Source: Metabacillus flavus (lineage in GTDB: Bacteria > Bacillota > Bacilli > Bacillales > Bacillaceae). Taken from it: a stretch of 64,000 nt of DNA. The notes beneath the pieces were generated by a model, which did no database searches, had not been told where the DNA came from, and saw nothing but the letters and a program-made list of their open reading frames with translations. Shown in pieces: positions 8,377-16,926 of the stretch; positions within the stretch are counted from its first letter, which is position 1, and each line of letters opens with the position of its first letter. The DNA is taken from contig NZ_JAGVRK010000001.1 of assembly GCF_018283675.1 (NCBI RefSeq), positions 1,426,001 to 1,490,000 on the forward strand. Direction: 5' to 3'. Position numbers and translations under genes: made by a program.

Positions 8377-8437
8377 AAAGTTCATCGGTTTAAACTGCTC
8401 TTCAGCAGGGAACAGTACGAGCAGAGGAGTGATAACA

Positions 8438-9076
8438 ATGAAAGTATTAATAGCAGGTGCTAATGGAAGCACAGGAAGATTGGTTATTGATAAGGCGGTA
8501 AAACAAGGATATCAGCCGATTGCTATGATTCGTGATCCGAAGCAGGCGGAAGAGCTGGAACAAAAAGGGGCTCAAACCGTTATAGCCGACTTAGAAGGGG
8601 ACGTATCAGAAGCTGTTCAGCTGGCGGATGCCGTTATTTTTGCCGCTGGGTCAGGGTCAAGCACCGGTGATGATAAGACGATTGCAATTGATCAGGACGG
8701 AGCGAAAAAGCTGATTGATGCCGCAAAAAAACATAAGGTCAAAAAGTTTGTTATGCTGAGTTCAATCGGGACAGACTCTCCTGAACGGGCCCCTGAAGAA
8801 ATGAAGCTTTATCTCCGTTCCAAGGCCGTTGCGGATGAGTATTTGAGGAATGCTGAAATTTCTTATACCATCGTCCGTCCGGGAGCTCTCACTGATGATG
8901 AAGGAAAAGGAAAAATAGCAGCCTCTAAGTCTGTGAACCCTGAAGGATCCATTCCGCGTGAAGATGTTGCAGAGGTGCTCGTATCGTGCTTAAGCGAACC
9001 ATCTGCACAAAATCAAACCTTTGAAATTATCAGCGGGGACCGCGACATTTCTGAGGCAATCCAGTCTATCATGTAA
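8438..9076 (+). CDS. NAD(P)-binding atypical SDR (YhfK-like)
   Basis: This 212-aa protein starts MKVLIAGANGSTGRL, a Rossmann GxxGxxG motif of the atypical SDR/NmrA-like type. VKKFVMLSSIGTDSPE and YTIVRPGALTDDEG follow, as in YhfK-type proteins. The ATG at 8438 was chosen because it follows GCAGAGGAGTGATAAC; a longer in-frame extension overlaps the patatin gene. It probably binds NADP(H) as a reductase or sensor; the substrate is unknown. The 61-bp gap after the patatin gene suggests co-transcription. Confidence 0.85.
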   Translation: MKVLIAGANGSTGRLVIDKAVKQGYQPIAMIRDPKQAEELEQKGAQTVIADLEGDVSEAVQLADAVIFAAGSGSSTGDDKTIAIDQDGAKKLIDAAKKHKVKKFVMLSSIGTDSPERAPEEMKLYLRSKAVADEYLRNAEISYTIVRPGALTDDEGKGKIAASKSVNPEGSIPREDVAEVLVSCLSEPSAQNQTFEIISGDRDISEAIQSIM

Positions 9077-9136
9077 AAAGCAATTGATTCACAAAAGCTC
9101 TCCCTGTAGACTTATACAGGTAAGGGAGGCTATTGT

Positions 9137-9331
9137 ATGGATCATCAAACAATAAACGAGATGCTCAATCAGCTAAAAAACGGAGAGCGCATGGAATTTC
9201 CAGTCTCTAAAGAGGATTTCTTGCCTGTTCGTGAAGTCCTTGTTAAAAGAGATGATTTTAAGCATTTCCGCGGAATTGCCAGACACGGAGGCAACACCGT
9301 TTACCGGTATATAGAAACAGCGAGAAGCTGA
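9137..9331 (+). CDS. Small hypothetical protein (64 aa)
   Basis: I do not recognise this protein. It is small and charged, with an amphipathic helical N-terminus (TINEMLNQLKNG) and the block FRGIARHGGNTVYRY. There is no membrane segment and no cysteine. A good ribosome site (TAAGGGAGG) and a strong terminator make it a likely real monocistronic gene. Confidence 0.6.
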   Translation: MDHQTINEMLNQLKNGERMEFPVSKEDFLPVREVLVKRDDFKHFRGIARHGGNTVYRYIETARS

Positions 9332-9373
9332 AGAGGATTTCGCCCGGAAAAGGGCGGAATCCTCTTTTTTTTT
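9332..9373 (+). terminator. Strong intrinsic terminator
   Basis: AGAGGATTtCGCCC pairs with GGGCGgAATCCTCT, followed by nine T residues. Confidence 0.9.
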
Positions 9374-9380
9374 GGAAAAT

Positions 9381-9857
9381 TTATTTAGGAAGCTGTTTTT
9401 TCAATTTCCTCAACGCATCTCTTCTCCAGCTCTTAACGGCAGCGGGAGTCACTCCTTCAATGGAAGCAATTTCAGTTACTGTAAGTCCGTGAAAAGCATA
9501 GCCGTTCATCCATTTCTTCTGATTGTTGGTAAGGCCCTTTGTAAGTTCCTCCCAGTCATACAGGTCTTCGGTTTCCTTTGAAGAATGGCTTTCCTCTGCA
9601 AAACTGATATCGTCCTTCAAGTCCTCTCTTTTCAATAATCGGTTATGCCGAGTCATTTCGTTCATTAGCTTTCCTTTAATATACAGATAAAAATAGGCAT
9701 CCATTGATCCTTTGCCTGGCCTGTATTGATTAGATGCCTCCCAAAGAGCGATACATGCAGTCTGGAAGAATTCCTCATGATTTCTGTAAATGGATAGTCT
9801 TTTCATTAAATGCAAGATCATGGGCTTATATCTCTCTAGCAGTTCTGAATAGGTCAT
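9381..9857 (-). CDS. Small sigma-70 family RNA polymerase sigma factor
   Basis: The 158-aa protein has a sigma region 2 (about residues 5-75: HEEFFQTACIALWEASNQYRPGKGSMDAYFYLYIKGKL). A short acidic linker follows, then a region-4 HTH (about 105-155: LTVTEIASIEGVTPAAVKSWRRDALRKL). There is no region 1 or 3, so it is an ECF-sized or YvrI/YlaC-like factor; the exact group is uncertain. No anti-sigma gene is adjacent, and its targets are unknown. It converges on the terminator of the small gene at 9137. Confidence 0.85.
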   Translation of the reverse strand: MTYSELLERYKPMILHLMKRLSIYRNHEEFFQTACIALWEASNQYRPGKGSMDAYFYLYIKGKLMNEMTRHNRLLKREDLKDDISFAEESHSSKETEDLYDWEELTKGLTNNQKKWMNGYAFHGLTVTEIASIEGVTPAAVKSWRRDALRKLKKQLPK

Positions 9858-10143
9858 TTTTCTTCTTCCCTGATGGGATGCATCCGCATATTTTATTCCG
9901 CCGGTAATTACATAGTAAAATTCTTTTTTTCTGAGCGAAAATTAACTTTTCCCCTATATAAGAACTGATTTTTTAAAAGAATTATGAATATGACATTCAA
10001 TTTTGAGCGGTTTGGCAGGAAAGAAGAGAGACGGATTGCTAATAGGGGCTGAAATCTATTTGGAAACTATTCACTAATGAATTGGAGTGAAAAAGCTGGT
10101 AGGCTGAAGCATATGAATTTTTAATAATGACTGGAGGGCTGAA

Positions 10144-10764
10144 ATGAAACAGACGATGAGAAAAATCATTCATATCGCTGCCATAGCCTGTGCAGCATTT
10201 ATCATTTGCGCAGCACCTGCTTCTGCTAAAATGGCGCATACAGTGAAAAAAGGAGAAACAATGGAGAAGATTAGTTTTGCATACATTGTTTCGATTGACG
10301 ATATAAAAAAATGGAATCATTTAGAGCGTAATACTGCCATAGAGGGTGATACACTCCGAATCCCTGAAAGAAGCTCAAAGCCGGGCAATGACAGGGGTGA
10401 ACCGAGTATCGCTGTGTCTAAAGAGGAAAAGAAGCTTCTCGCCCAGCTTGTCCATGCTGAAGCAAAAGGAGAGCCGTATGAAGGGAAAGTTGCTGTTGCT
10501 TCGGTTGTACTAAATCGAGTTGAAAGCAGTGAATTTCCAGACTCTGTGAAGGATGTCATTTATGAGAAGAACGCATTCTCGCCAGTGGGCAATGGGACAA
10601 TTCATGCAGAAGCAGATAACGAATCCAAAAAAGCCGCCGAAGAAGCACTCCGAAAGAAATCTGTAGATTACCTCTACTTCTTTAATCCTGAAACAGCAGA
10701 AAGCGAATGGATCAAAACAAGAAAAGTAGAAAAAACCATCGGGAATCACAGTTTTTCGATGTAA
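10144..10764 (+). CDS. ykvT: LysM plus SleB-type cell-wall hydrolase (YkvT-like)
   Basis: The protein (206 aa) has a signal peptide (about 1-28, ending ASAK). A LysM domain follows (about 31-76: HTVKKGETMEKISFAY...AIEGDTLRIP). The C-terminus is a Hydrolase_2/SleB domain (about 95-205: LLAQLVHAEAKGEPYEGKVAVASVVLNR). The conserved glutamate of the family is in HAEAKGEPY. Such enzymes are lytic transglycosylase-like amidases acting on spore cortex or wall. Synteny (after ykvS, before ykvU) supports YkvT; expression in sporulation is inferred from homologues. Confidence 0.9.
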   Translation: MKQTMRKIIHIAAIACAAFIICAAPASAKMAHTVKKGETMEKISFAYIVSIDDIKKWNHLERNTAIEGDTLRIPERSSKPGNDRGEPSIAVSKEEKKLLAQLVHAEAKGEPYEGKVAVASVVLNRVESSEFPDSVKDVIYEKNAFSPVGNGTIHAEADNESKKAAEEALRKKSVDYLYFFNPETAESEWIKTRKVEKTIGNHSFSM

Positions 10765-10778
10765 TATGATAGGTTCAA

Positions 10779-10811
10779 AAACCCTTCCGCCTTGTGCGGA
10801 AGGGTTTTTTG
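10779..10811 (+). terminator. Intrinsic terminator
   Basis: AACCCTTCCGC pairs with GCGGAAGGGTT, followed by six T residues. Confidence 0.9.
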
Positions 10812-10844
10812 TTATGTGGATGGAAGGGAGAGGTTTTTTGGCGG

Positions 10845-10965
10845 AAATTGCCGATTGGTTTGCATTCAAAAGAAGTTGGCCCGTATTCGGAAGAAGGTGG
10901 CCCGCATACGAGGAATCAATTGACCCATATTTGGTATCGCATAGCCGAGTTGCAGCGCCTGGTTT
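10845..10965. repeat. Degenerate 21-22 bp direct repeats
   Basis: Three clear units follow one another: GAAGTTGGCCCGTATTCGGAA, GAAGGTGGCCCGCATACGAGG and AATCAATTGACCCATATTTGG. Weaker flanking copies are GAAATTGCCGATTGG and CGCATAGCCGAGTTG. They fill the ykvT-gerA gap. An open frame runs through them into gerAA but has no ribosome site here and is not considered coding. The layout resembles the ~20-bp array at 3323. Confidence 0.55.
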
Positions 10966-11093
10966 TTCAGCCGCTTTGCATCTTTGTGCAAGGCAAAGGA
11001 TACAGGGCGCTACCGGATCCTTGTATAACTTTCTCCCATTTTTCGCAAAATAACCCTAATCATATCGGACCGGGGTTGAGGCTTGTGGATTTG

Positions 11094-12569
11094 ATGAAAA
11101 ACATGGATGGGTCACCGAAGACCTCGATGCCTGAGCTCATGGCAGTATTGAGGAGTTCTTCTGATTTTATTCAATACGGAAACAAGGGTGTGACCGCTAA
11201 GTATTGGATTTCTTATTTTAGGACATTGATTGATTCGAAAATGCTTCATGAAAGTGTTCTGGCAGTTCTTTCAAAAGAAGACTGGAGCTCGCTTGAGGAA
11301 TTAAAAGATTCTGTGCCGGTTGAAAATATTATTTTAACCTCTGATACCGATGTAGTGAAGGAGAAGCTGCTTCAAGGGTTTATTATGGTAAGCCTTTCTG
11401 AGTATGGACAGTCGTGCCTGCTTATTAGGGTGTTTATGGAAAAAGCGAGGCAGGTTAGTCTTCCAGAGGTTGAATTCAGTGTGGTAGGACCGAAAGAAGC
11501 TTTTGTTGAATCGCTGGAATCCAACATTCACCTTATACGAAAGCGCATGCCCTCTGATCAGCTGAGAATAAGGGAAATCAATATCGGCAAGCTGACCCGT
11601 ACGAAGGTTGCTGTTCTTTATGTGGAAAATATTGCGAATGATGAAAATGTGCGTACAGTGTGGCAGAGACTAAATGGAATTGAAATTGATCACATTAGTG
11701 ACAGTTCCGTTTTAACACAGATTATGTCTGATAATCATCATTCTCCTTTCCCGCAGCTATTGGATTCAGAGCGGCCAGACCGGGTGGTATCCATTCTCTC
11801 GGAAGGGAAGATTGTCATCGTAGTTGACGGGTCGCCGCAAGTGCTGATTGGTCCAAGTACACTGGTTGAGTTTTTCTCGGCATTTGATGATTATTTTTTC
11901 AATTACATAGTTGCATCATTCTTCCGGATCGTCCGATTAGCGTCTGTTGCCTTTTCTATATTGGTTACGCCGGTATATGTAGCCGCTTTGAATTTTCACT
12001 ATGAACTGATTCCAAGAGATTTGCTGAATACGCTCGTCAGTTCGAGGGAGGAGATCCCGCTGCCGCCGATACTTGAAGCGGTTTTTTTGGAGCTGACAAT
12101 CGAGCTGCTCCGCGAAGCGGGGGCCAGACTACCAACAAAGGTCGGCCAGACGATTGGTATTGTAGGCGGTATCGTAATTGGAACCGCATCTGTTGAGGCG
12201 GGACTAACAAGTAATGTGCTCCTGATCATTGTGGCCCTTGCGGCACTGGCTTCTTTTACAACGCCAGTTTATAAAATGAGTAATACAATCCGTTTAGTAC
12301 GCTTTCCGTTTCTGCTGTTTGCAGAATTTTATGGATTGCTTGGAATTGTATTTTGTTTCTGTGTTTTAGCCACTCATCTATTGAAGTTATCTTCGCTGGG
12401 AAGACCATTTTTGGAGCCAATCTATCCGCCAAGATCTGCTGATATGAAAGACGCACTGATCAGACTTCCGTTTTCCATGATGTCAAAGAGGCCGATCCAG
12501 CTTCGGACCCAACAGCCAATCCGGTTTGATAAAAAAAGGGCTTCTCAGAATAAGGACATTGATGAGTGA
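11094..12569 (+). CDS. Spore germination protein, GerAA/GerKA family (A subunit)
   Basis: This is the A subunit of a Ger-type nutrient germinant receptor in the spore inner membrane. The soluble N-terminal half (about residues 1-240) precedes several membrane segments (about 280-440). Family blocks are visible: FIQYGNKGVTAKYWISYFRT, LLDSERPDRVVSILSEGKI, VDGSPQVLIGP, and RLPTKVGQTIGIVGGIVIG. With ATG 11094 the length is 491 aa, near the family's usual 480-500. The start is uncertain: TTG 11091 or GTG 11085 are alternatives, because the GAGG at 11078-11081 lies 12 bp before the ATG. First gene of an A-B-C operon. Confidence 0.9.
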   Translation: MKNMDGSPKTSMPELMAVLRSSSDFIQYGNKGVTAKYWISYFRTLIDSKMLHESVLAVLSKEDWSSLEELKDSVPVENIILTSDTDVVKEKLLQGFIMVSLSEYGQSCLLIRVFMEKARQVSLPEVEFSVVGPKEAFVESLESNIHLIRKRMPSDQLRIREINIGKLTRTKVAVLYVENIANDENVRTVWQRLNGIEIDHISDSSVLTQIMSDNHHSPFPQLLDSERPDRVVSILSEGKIVIVVDGSPQVLIGPSTLVEFFSAFDDYFFNYIVASFFRIVRLASVAFSILVTPVYVAALNFHYELIPRDLLNTLVSSREEIPLPPILEAVFLELTIELLREAGARLPTKVGQTIGIVGGIVIGTASVEAGLTSNVLLIIVALAALASFTTPVYKMSNTIRLVRFPFLLFAEFYGLLGIVFCFCVLATHLLKLSSLGRPFLEPIYPPRSADMKDALIRLPFSMMSKRPIQLRTQQPIRFDKKRASQNKDIDE

Positions 12570-12583
12570 GGGAGTGATTCGAG

Positions 12584-13678
12584 TTGACTAAAATTGCTGA
12601 AAAATATCAAGTCTCTCATTTTCTCGTCTTCTATTTAGTTCATGGTCTTCAATTTGGAGTTGGTGTGCTTGGTTTTCAGAGAATTATTGCGAAGGATGCA
12701 GGGCAGGATGCTTGGATTCCCGTCATAGTATCCGGTGTCTTTTCCCATCTGATGGTATGGATGATCTACAAAATCCTGAAAGGGGCTGAGGGGAACATCC
12801 ATGACATTCATCACCGTATTTTTGGAAAATGGCTTGGGAAAGGGGTTAATTTGCTCATTTCCTTATATTTTACTTTGCTCGCTATAGAGGTATTGAGGAC
12901 GTTCGTAGAAATTATTCAAGTATGGATGTTTCCTGACATGAATGTCCTGATTTTCAGCACCCTGTTTTTAGCATTGGTTTATTATATTGTAACCGGAGGA
13001 TTTCGAGTTGTGACGGGGATTTGTTTCTTTGGGGTTGTATTACCAGGCTATCTCATTTTAACCTTTTTCTTTCCTCTTGAATTCGCTGAATGGAAAAATT
13101 TAATGCCCATGTTTGATCATTCATTTGGTGAACTCCTATCCGGAACGAAAAGCATGTCACTGACCGTTCTTGGTTTTGAAGCGTTACTTGTTTATTACCC
13201 GTTCATTAAGAATGCTGAGAAATCTCAGAAATGGGCGCATGGAGCCATTTTATTTACAACATCAGTCTATTTGCTGATCATGGTGGTAACGCTTGTTTTT
13301 TTTAGTACTGAACAGCTGCAGAAAAATATTTGGGCGACCCTCACAATTTGGAAAATTGTTGAGATTCCGTTCGTGGAGCGATTTGAATACATTGGGATTG
13401 CCAACTGGAACCTTGTCATTCTTCCTAACATCTGCCTGACCCTGTGGTGTGCGAGCAGGGGGATAAAGCAAACACTGAACATCGCACAAAAAAAATCACT
13501 GCTGATTGTCTTGGGAATCACGCTGATTGCGGTTAATTTATTTGAGACAAGAGAACAAATTGATCAGTTTAACGGCATAATGGGAGATATAGGTTTGGGT
13601 TTTTATGTATACATACCGATTATTCTCTTTCTGCAATTTTTTATGAAAAAAGTGAAGAAGCAGGGGCGATCAGGATGA
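12584..13678 (+). CDS. Spore germination permease-like protein, GerAB family (B subunit)
   Basis: This B subunit (364 aa) has about ten transmembrane segments and belongs to the APC-related endospore germination permeases. It starts TKIAEKYQVSHFLVFYLVHGLQFGVGVLGF, the typical first helix with the small-residue break GVGVLGF. B subunits bind the nutrient germinant, so this protein probably sets specificity; the germinant is not deducible. The start is TTG 12584 preceded by GAGGGAG. Its stop overlaps the next gene's start (ATGA). Confidence 0.9.
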   Translation: MTKIAEKYQVSHFLVFYLVHGLQFGVGVLGFQRIIAKDAGQDAWIPVIVSGVFSHLMVWMIYKILKGAEGNIHDIHHRIFGKWLGKGVNLLISLYFTLLAIEVLRTFVEIIQVWMFPDMNVLIFSTLFLALVYYIVTGGFRVVTGICFFGVVLPGYLILTFFFPLEFAEWKNLMPMFDHSFGELLSGTKSMSLTVLGFEALLVYYPFIKNAEKSQKWAHGAILFTTSVYLLIMVVTLVFFSTEQLQKNIWATLTIWKIVEIPFVERFEYIGIANWNLVILPNICLTLWCASRGIKQTLNIAQKKSLLIVLGITLIAVNLFETREQIDQFNGIMGDIGLGFYVYIPIILFLQFFMKKVKKQGRSG

Positions 13679-14745
13679 AGAAAATCATTTGTATATTCAG
13701 TCTCCTTTTCTTCATAATTTTTACGCAAACAGGATGTATACAAAAGGAAATCATTGATGATGTAAATATCATCCTTGCATCAGGCTATGATTTGGAGGAA
13801 AACGGAAAGCTTAAGGGAACCATACTTGTACCGGTTTACCAGAAGCAGCAGCCGGTAAAAAGTGAAATCCTTGAGGATGAAGCGGTTTTAACCAGAGATT
13901 TACTTACAAATCTTCAGCGTAAATCATCTGATCCGCTTGTGTACGGAAAGCTGCAGGTTGCCATTTTCGGAGAAGATTTAGCCAAGGAGGGCTTTTCAAA
14001 TCTTCTGGATGCTTTGCAGAGGGATGCAAGCGTCGGATCAAGAGTTTATTTGGCCGTCGGGAAAAAATCAGCATCTGAAATATTAAAGGGAGAGTACGGT
14101 ATTAGAGGAACGGCAGTATATTTAAGCAATCTGATCAAGCACAATATTGAAAGCAGGGATTTGTCCAGGGAGAATCTTCATTTGTTTTTATACAATCTTT
14201 ATGACAAGGGGAAAGACGCATATTTGCCAATACTTGCTCTTTCAGGGAAAGACGAATTGGAAATAACCGGAGTCGCCCTGTTCAATGAGGATAAGATGGT
14301 AGGAGAAATATCAAATGAGAAAATGATTTTTTTTAAACTGCTGACAGATCAGTACATGGAGGGAACGTATACGCTTAATTTAAAGGATGGATCCATGGTT
14401 TCTGTGAAGAGTATTACCTCCAGCAAAAAAATAAAGATGAAAACGAAGGAGGAGGTAAGCTTTTCCATCAAACTGGAAGGTCATATCCGGGAGTATACGG
14501 GAGAAAAAATCACACCAGAAGTAATTAAAGAAATTGAAACAGAGTTTAAAAAGTCAGTAGAAACCGAATGCCTTGCACTGATCGAGCAGTTTAAAGCGTT
14601 AAATATCGATCCTACAGGCATCGGGGATGAGGCGTCCCATACGTTCCGTTCATTTGATATGAAAAAATGGAAGGAACATTATCAGGATATCAAGGCAAAT
14701 ATAAATGCGGAAATTACCATTAATGAATCAGGCGTTATTGAGTAG
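13675..14745 (+). CDS. Germination lipoprotein, Ger(x)C family (C subunit)
   Basis: The protein (356 aa) has a lipoprotein signal peptide with lipobox TGC (about Cys21). The Ger(x)C domain follows: DDVNIILASGYDLEENGKLKGT near the N-terminus, and a C-terminal domain containing KKWKEHYQDIKANI. It is exported and lipid-anchored at the outer face of the inner spore membrane, completing a three-subunit receptor. The 4-bp overlap with the B gene indicates translational coupling. Confidence 0.9.
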   Translation: MKKIICIFSLLFFIIFTQTGCIQKEIIDDVNIILASGYDLEENGKLKGTILVPVYQKQQPVKSEILEDEAVLTRDLLTNLQRKSSDPLVYGKLQVAIFGEDLAKEGFSNLLDALQRDASVGSRVYLAVGKKSASEILKGEYGIRGTAVYLSNLIKHNIESRDLSRENLHLFLYNLYDKGKDAYLPILALSGKDELEITGVALFNEDKMVGEISNEKMIFFKLLTDQYMEGTYTLNLKDGSMVSVKSITSSKKIKMKTKEEVSFSIKLEGHIREYTGEKITPEVIKEIETEFKKSVETECLALIEQFKALNIDPTGIGDEASHTFRSFDMKKWKEHYQDIKANINAEITINESGVIE

Positions 14746-14750
14746 TCTCG

Positions 14751-14779
14751 AAATAATTTGTCCACCTCTCTCATAAGAT
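14751..14779 (+). promoter_or_regulatory. Possible SigE-type sporulation promoter for ykvU
   Basis: AAATAAT (14751-14757), a 14-bp spacer and CATAAGAT (14772-14779) resemble the mother-cell SigE consensus (ATA in -35; CATACA-T in -10, 6 of 8 matching). It lies 33 bp upstream of the ykvU start. This is inference from the motif and from the sporulation role of YkvU/SpoVB relatives. Confidence 0.4.
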
Positions 14780-14811
14780 GAAAAAGCAGGATTAAGATGG
14801 GAGTGCGGTGG

Positions 14812-16137
14812 ATGAGTTCATTTGCAAAAGGTGCTTTTTTACTGGCACTGGCGGCTTTTTTTGGTGAGTGCCTGGAGTTTTTTTTGAATATGATTTTGGC
14901 TAAAGAACTTGGAGAACACGGGATGGGCATGTATATGCAGATATTGCCGGTTATCTTTTTTGTGGTGGTTATATCGAGTTTGGAGCTTCCCGTTTCTATA
15001 TCAAAATTTGTAGCAGAGCAGAAAAAGGAATACCATTACAGTATGCTCAGGCATGCCCTCAGGTTTGTTTATAAGCTTACGGGAATGATTCTGATCATTG
15101 TTTTAGTGATTCTTCCGTTTCTTCCGATTTTCTCAGAATACCATCCGCTCGTGCGGTATATGATGTTTTTGCTGGTGCCGATTGTTTCGTTTTCATCAAT
15201 TGCCAGAGGCTATTTTATGGGAGTTCAGCAGATGGATAAAATCGCTATCTCCAATTTTTTGAGGAAAGCGGTTCAGCTTTTAGTGCTCTATTTCCTCTTC
15301 CATGGAATGCAATTTAACGAGAGTGCCGCTTTATTTACAGCTTTGGCTGTTTTAATCGGCAGTGAAGCAGTCGTTTTCTTTTATTTGTTTACTCAATACC
15401 TTATTCAGTACAGGATGATGAAGCATGACCGGTATCACGAAATGAATGAAAAAGAAGTCCGGAAAAGTTTAATGGCGGTATCCGTTCCCACTACAGCACT
15501 TCGCATTTTTAACGCAATTACAAATGCTATTCAGCCGTTTTTGATCAAAGGAGCATTGGTTCTTTCCGGTATAGGCACGGTTATGGCGACTGAACAATAC
15601 GGCCTTCTTGCGGGCGTTGCGATGAGCATTGGGTTTTTTCCTGCTTTTTTATCCCATTCACTAATGGTTGCATTGCTGCCTAATGTTTCAGAATCCTATG
15701 CTAAGCAGGATGGCGAGAGACTGCGGAGCTTGCTGCAGCAATCCATGTGGATTACCTGTCTATACGGTATCCCGGCCGTTTACCTCATGTACTGGTTTGC
15801 TGAGCCCCTGACACATTTGTTTTTTAAATCCCCGGAGGCTTCTCTTTATTTACAGCTATTATGGCCATATTTTCTTTTTCACTTCTTTATCCATCCGCTT
15901 CAGGCCTATTTAATTGGACTGGGTCTGGTTAAGGATGCATTTTATCATTCCGTATGGTCCCATGTTGTGTCTTTTCTAATGATGTACGTTCTCGGTTCAA
16001 TGGGAGAGTTTCAAATGACGGGAATTATCCTTGGCATGAACATGGGAATTATCCTCCTGTTCCTTCTTCATTATGTAACCATTTGCAGAAAGATTGGGCT
16101 ATCGCTGATCCTGATTTCAAGCAATCGGTTCACTTAA
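14812..16137 (+). CDS. ykvU: YkvU-like MOP/MATE-fold membrane protein (SpoVB family)
   Basis: This 441-aa protein has 12-14 membrane segments and the opening FAKGAFLLALAAFFGECLEFFLNMILAKELG. That is typical of the SpoVB/YkvU branch of the oligosaccharidyl-lipid flippase superfamily. RGYFMGVQQM and the C-terminal HPLQAYLIGLGL are also family features. It may flip a lipid-linked wall precursor or act in spore envelope assembly; transport is not shown for YkvU itself. The ATG at 14812 has GGGAGTGCGG at good spacing; the ATG at 14797 is part of that site. Confidence 0.88.
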   Translation: MSSFAKGAFLLALAAFFGECLEFFLNMILAKELGEHGMGMYMQILPVIFFVVVISSLELPVSISKFVAEQKKEYHYSMLRHALRFVYKLTGMILIIVLVILPFLPIFSEYHPLVRYMMFLLVPIVSFSSIARGYFMGVQQMDKIAISNFLRKAVQLLVLYFLFHGMQFNESAALFTALAVLIGSEAVVFFYLFTQYLIQYRMMKHDRYHEMNEKEVRKSLMAVSVPTTALRIFNAITNAIQPFLIKGALVLSGIGTVMATEQYGLLAGVAMSIGFFPAFLSHSLMVALLPNVSESYAKQDGERLRSLLQQSMWITCLYGIPAVYLMYWFAEPLTHLFFKSPEASLYLQLLWPYFLFHFFIHPLQAYLIGLGLVKDAFYHSVWSHVVSFLMMYVLGSMGEFQMTGIILGMNMGIILLFLLHYVTICRKIGLSLILISSNRFT

Positions 16138-16147
16138 AGCAATCAAA

Positions 16148-16176
16148 TTGAATATCCTTCTTGTGGAGTATATAAT
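16148..16176 (+). promoter_or_regulatory. SigA-type promoter
   Basis: TTGAAT (16148-16153), a 17-bp spacer and TATAAT (16171-16176) lie upstream of the gene at 16209. Confidence 0.7.
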
Positions 16177-16208
16177 TGCCGTACGAATGAAAAATGAGGA
16201 GGATTTCC

Positions 16209-16589
16209 TTGATCGTGTTCGCAGCTTCAGCAGCCATTGTCCTAATTATTTATTTAATAAGAGAATGGTATAGAAGATACATCCCCGTACGAAACATTCC
16301 ATGCTTGTCTGTAAAAAGGATGGATGGATTTCCAATCGTTGACGTAAGGGACTTCAACAATCGCCATGCCATTACTTTAGACCAAAGCATGAATATCCCT
16401 TATTCTTATTTGCAAAAAACATTTAATGATATCAATGCACAGGAAATCTATCTTATCGCTGCGACAAAACTTGAAAGGAATATGAGTATCCGTTTTTTGA
16501 AACGTAAAGGAATTTTGGTTAAAGGCTATGCTTTGTCCGACGAAAAAGAGTGCAATGGAAAGAGCCGGTTAGATACGATGCATATGTGA
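16209..16589 (+). CDS. Membrane-anchored rhodanese-like protein lacking the active cysteine
   Basis: One N-terminal membrane helix (about residues 3-20: VFAASAAIVLIIYLI) is followed by a rhodanese-like fold. FPIVDVRDFNNRHAITLDQSMNIP resembles the rhodanese opening, and a later IYLIAATKLERNMSIRFLKRKGI segment resembles its second half. The loop that would hold the catalytic cysteine has none, so sulphurtransferase activity is unlikely. The TTG at 16209 follows GAGGAGG by 6 bp. The ATG at 16194 overlaps that site and has none of its own. Function unknown. Confidence 0.6.
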   Translation: MIVFAASAAIVLIIYLIREWYRRYIPVRNIPCLSVKRMDGFPIVDVRDFNNRHAITLDQSMNIPYSYLQKTFNDINAQEIYLIAATKLERNMSIRFLKRKGILVKGYALSDEKECNGKSRLDTMHM

Positions 16590-16758
16590 CTCTTTTAACA
16601 AAGCTGGTTTCGTAAATGTTGGTGTTTTGACAAAAAAGGCTGATTACGGCTCCAGGTTGCTCGCTCTCCGCAGGGCCGTGGCTTGTGCGCCAGGCCCGCT
16701 CTTTAAGCTGGAATTAGCAGGAAACTTTTGCGGATTCAAAAAAATAGAGCAGGAACGA

Positions 16759-16793
16759 AAAAACGGCTTTCATGAGAATGAAGCCGTTTTTTT
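16759..16793 (-). terminator. Bidirectional terminator
   Basis: AACGGCTTtCAT pairs with ATGAAGCCGTT. T runs occur on both strands: T6 on the minus side after the small cysteine gene, T7 on the plus side. Confidence 0.75.
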
Positions 16794-16926
16794 AATCTTT
16801 AAATGTTGCAGCTGTCTGTTTGCCTTTTCCATTGCAGCTGCTGCACTTTGTATTTAGCGGAAAAAAAGAAATGCGTTTTTGCTTCCCTGATCCGCTGCAC
16901 GTTTTACAAATAATAACTAAAGCCAT
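16792..16926 (-). CDS. Small protein with two CxxCxGxG motifs (44 aa)
   Basis: The protein begins MALVIICKTCSGSGKQKR and later has CSSCNGKGKQTAATFKD. Two CxxCxGxG motifs, the DnaJ/YuiA-type zinc-binding unit, are spaced 20 residues apart. They are expected to bind one zinc ion and perhaps contact protein or RNA. The start is preceded by AGAGGAGG at 10-bp spacing. The stop is followed immediately by the terminator, which strongly supports a real monocistronic gene. Relationship to the YuiA family is inferred from the motifs; no function is known. Confidence 0.72.
   Translation of the reverse strand: MALVIICKTCSGSGKQKRISFFPLNTKCSSCNGKGKQTAATFKD

Noticed and set aside
10794-11093. 100-residue N-terminal extension of the GerAA-like protein
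   Set aside because: It runs through the terminator and the short-repeat array, has no ribosome site, and does not resemble GerA proteins.
16627-16857. 76-aa plus-strand coding frame
   Set aside because: It crosses a strong terminator and lies antisense to the well-supported CxxCxGxG gene.
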